DNA of 6,024 nucleotides from Acidimicrobiaceae bacterium (lineage in GTDB: Bacteria; Actinomycetota; Acidimicrobiia; Acidimicrobiales; RAAP-2): positions 1,148 to 7,171 of the forward strand of contig PKZI01000086.1 in NCBI GenBank assembly GCA_003133005.1, read 5' to 3'. The position numbers were made by a program, and so were the translations under genes. Under the pieces are notes generated by a model that searched no databases, was not told the origin of the DNA, and saw only the letters and a program-made list of their open reading frames with translations. Positions 5,833 through 6,024 of this stretch are shown one piece after another (the first letter of the stretch is position 1; each line of letters starts with the position of its first letter).

Positions 5833-6024
5833 TCAAGTTGGACACGAGCTCAAAGAACTTGTCGCGGGCAAACCAGATTGGAGGGCGAGTTCACCCTCGA
5901 TGAGGCGACAAACAATGGGGCCCGCCACCGTCGAACCGAACGCCGACACCGCCTGAAAAGGCATGACGACACCAACGGCGACGGTGGGGTCAGTCGCGGG
6001 CGCGAAGGCGATCATCCAGTCGTC
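5833..6024 (-). CDS. pbpA: Penicillin-binding protein transpeptidase, C-terminal end (PbpA-like, partial)
   Basis: Only the last 63 residues and the TGA stop are in the window; the reading frame continues off the right edge (codons for Asp-Asp-Trp precede the first Met at 6015). The segment DDWMIAFAPATDPTVAVGVVMP corresponds to the strand after the KTG box of class B PBP transpeptidase domains (compare 'HAWFxGFAP' in actinobacterial PbpA), followed by a helix STVAGPIVCRLIEGEL matching the 'AAPIARAVLE' end of the family. The catalytic SxxK, SxN and KTG motifs lie outside the window. The tail GLPATSSLSSCPT is short and not conserved. Its place directly before pknB matches the mycobacterial pbpA-pknA-pknB operon, which supports PbpA (septal or elongation peptidoglycan cross-linking). 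An FtsI-type class B PBP cannot be excluded from this fragment alone. Confidence 0.8.
   Translation of the reverse strand, partial: DDWMIAFAPATDPTVAVGVVMPFQAVSAFGSTVAGPIVCRLIEGELALQSGLPATSSLSSCPT

Noticed and set aside
5834..5861. Inverted repeat CAAGTT ... AACTTG near the end of the PBP gene
   Set aside because: Arms of six bases with a 16-base gap, mostly inside coding sequence and without a T-tract; likely chance rather than a terminator.
1..6024. A previously undescribed multi-gene system such as defence, secretion or a biosynthetic cluster
   Set aside because: Every gene belongs to a known family, with no CRISPR, transposase, toxin-antitoxin or phage signature; the only novelty is in details of individual proteins and junctions.

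Overview
This window looks like ordinary core chromosome of an actinobacterium. A PASTA-domain Ser/Thr kinase, the small division protein CrgA and a penicillin-binding protein are encoded together on the minus strand, a set characteristic of Actinomycetota. The moderately high GC content, the Thr-rich tail of the kinase (TTTTTVP) and the 'YFSPEQ' form of its activation segment lean towards Acidimicrobiia or a related lineage, but that is inference. The order and orientation tRNA-Ile(GAU) (+), then crgA, pknB and a PBP gene (all -), match the dnaA/gyrA-proximal region of Mycobacterium, where ileT lies after gyrA and crgA, pknB, pknA, pbpA follow. The window is therefore probably close to the replication origin.

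Layout. Bases 1-76 hold a complete tRNA-Ile(GAU) starting at the window edge. Bases 95-871 (+) encode an eight-helix membrane protein with four internal repeats (DUF347/COG4705 type). Bases 881-1837 (+) encode a pirin with all four metal ligands. Its stop codon overlaps the stop of a convergent PaaI-type hotdog thioesterase gene (1834-2274, -). A 76-base divergent intergenic region follows, with two inverted repeats and a possible promoter. Bases 2351-3532 (+) encode a thiolase of the FadA5-like class. A short hairpin separates it from the convergent crgA (3552-3827, -). Upstream of crgA on the minus strand are pknB (3861-5789) and the last 63 codons of a PBP transpeptidase gene (5833 to beyond the edge).

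Functionally there are two blocks. The minus-strand block at 3552-6024 is one likely transcription unit, PBP to PknB to CrgA, linking peptidoglycan synthesis, muropeptide-sensing phosphorylation and divisome assembly. The block at 95-3532 is metabolic or accessory: a membrane protein of unknown role, a pirin, and a divergently transcribed thioesterase/thiolase pair suited to acyl-CoA turnover. In Mycobacterium this interval holds other genes (for example ppiA), so it is the variable part of an otherwise conserved neighbourhood.

I found no mobile element, CRISPR array, toxin-antitoxin pair or defence system, and no clear case for a new multi-gene system. The points most worth following are the exact four-fold W-x9-G-x4-D repeat in the membrane protein, the loss of the usual activation-loop threonines in PknB, the altered HGG motif in the thioesterase, and the inverted repeats in the thioesterase/thiolase intergenic region.
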